Assembly: GCA_947496555.1 (NCBI GenBank)
Contig: CANMDH010000013.1
Span: 1 to 64,000, forward strand
Direction: 5' to 3'
Length of the DNA stretch: 64,000 bases
From: an uncultured Aquimarina sp.
Lineage (GTDB): Bacteria; Bacteroidota; Bacteroidia; Flavobacteriales; Flavobacteriaceae
A program made the translations under genes and the position numbers. Below, piece after piece: positions 63,869 through 64,000 of the stretch; position 1 is the stretch's first letter, and each line of letters starts with the position of its first letter. Under the pieces are notes generated by a model, which did no database searches, was not told where the DNA came from, and worked only from the letters and a program-made list of their open reading frames with translations.

Positions 63869-64000
63869 ATGAAGCGTATTATAATTTTTGCTTCCGGCTC
63901 TGGTACCAATGCCGAAAATATCATCAAATACTTCCACAAGCGAAAAATTGCCGAGGTGACACATGTGTTCTCTAACAACCTGCGTGCCAAAGTATTAAAA
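63869..64000 (+). CDS. purN: Phosphoribosylglycinamide formyltransferase PurN (5' part)
   Basis: The first 44 codons of a gene cut off by the window end. MKRIIIFASGSGTNAENII is the typical PurN N-terminus, with the phosphate-binding SGSGTN loop, and VFSNNLRAKVL follows. The enzyme transfers a formyl group to GAR in purine synthesis. Divergent from acpP, the usual arrangement in flavobacteria. Confidence 0.92.
   Translation, partial: MKRIIIFASGSGTNAENIIKYFHKRKIAEVTHVFSNNLRAKVLK

Noticed and set aside
1-64000. tRNA or rRNA genes
   Set aside because: All intergenic gaps longer than about 100 bases were read; none shows a cloverleaf-like arrangement or GTTCRA-type T-loop with paired arms.

Overview
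The window comes from a low-GC marine-type Bacteroidota, most likely Flavobacteriaceae; an Aquimarina-like genus is only a guess. Supporting signs are the TANNTTTG-type -7 promoter elements, many Cys-anchored lipoproteins, a type IX secretion C-terminal domain, DUF3078, DUF2480, DUF4377 and IPExxxVDY family proteins, grasp-with-spasm and lanthipeptide-type peptide precursors, and the gene order acpP-fabF-rnc-IPExxxVDY-pyk with a divergent purN.

Layout. 0-8.4 kb: a very large secreted lamin-tail/nuclease protein, two paralogous PLAT-like lipoproteins (one broken by a stop codon), a small lipoprotein and a cytoplasmic nuclease-fold protein. 8.5-12.3 kb: hflX, two DUF3078 proteins and an acetyltransferase. 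12.5-28.9 kb: a SUF iron-sulfur locus, all on the minus strand (sufA, sufB, a lipoprotein, sufC, sufD; then sufS; then sufE, a DUF59 protein, a thioesterase and a DUF2480 protein). The locus is interrupted between sufD and sufS by about 7 kb carrying a KilA-N protein, an XRE regulator, a grasp-with-spasm peptide cluster, an SdpI-like protein and a serine hydrolase. 29-38 kb: thiL, an alpha/beta hydrolase, brnQ, a di-haem peroxidase, a VOC protein and small membrane or lipoprotein genes. 38.9-44.5 kb: three tandem repeat-solenoid lipoproteins with collagen-like stalks. 45-56.8 kb: three AraC-type regulators, pepP, a large BNR-repeat protein, a lanthipeptide-like precursor, two collagen-stalk lipoproteins and a SIMPL protein. 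57-59.3 kb: a DUF2721 protein and a histidine kinase/response regulator pair. 59.3-64 kb: pyk, the fatty-acid/RNase III block and the start of purN.

The most interesting structure is regulatory. Two families of long inverted repeats lie upstream of lipoprotein and small membrane protein genes, each at a constant distance from a Bacteroidota -7 element. Family A is a 26-bp dyad (AAGT-N2-CARATTATAATTTG-N2-ACTT) found at 35451, 44542 and 44964. It lies exactly 19 nt from the -7 element in all three cases, next to a TPR-membrane-AraC regulator. Family C is a 31-bp dyad (TCCGRA-N3-TTTGAA-N-TTCAAR-N3-TYCGGA) found at 7310, 54372, 54612 and 56077. It lies exactly 22 nt from the -7 element in all four cases, next to a GAF-AraC regulator. 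One family C site precedes a stretch with no gene that ends in a terminator, which is a candidate small RNA. A third, weaker dyad pair (B) flanks a second TPR-AraC regulator beside the lanthipeptide-like precursor. I infer three neighbouring regulator/operator/surface-product modules; the pairing of each regulator with its dyad is inferred from position only.
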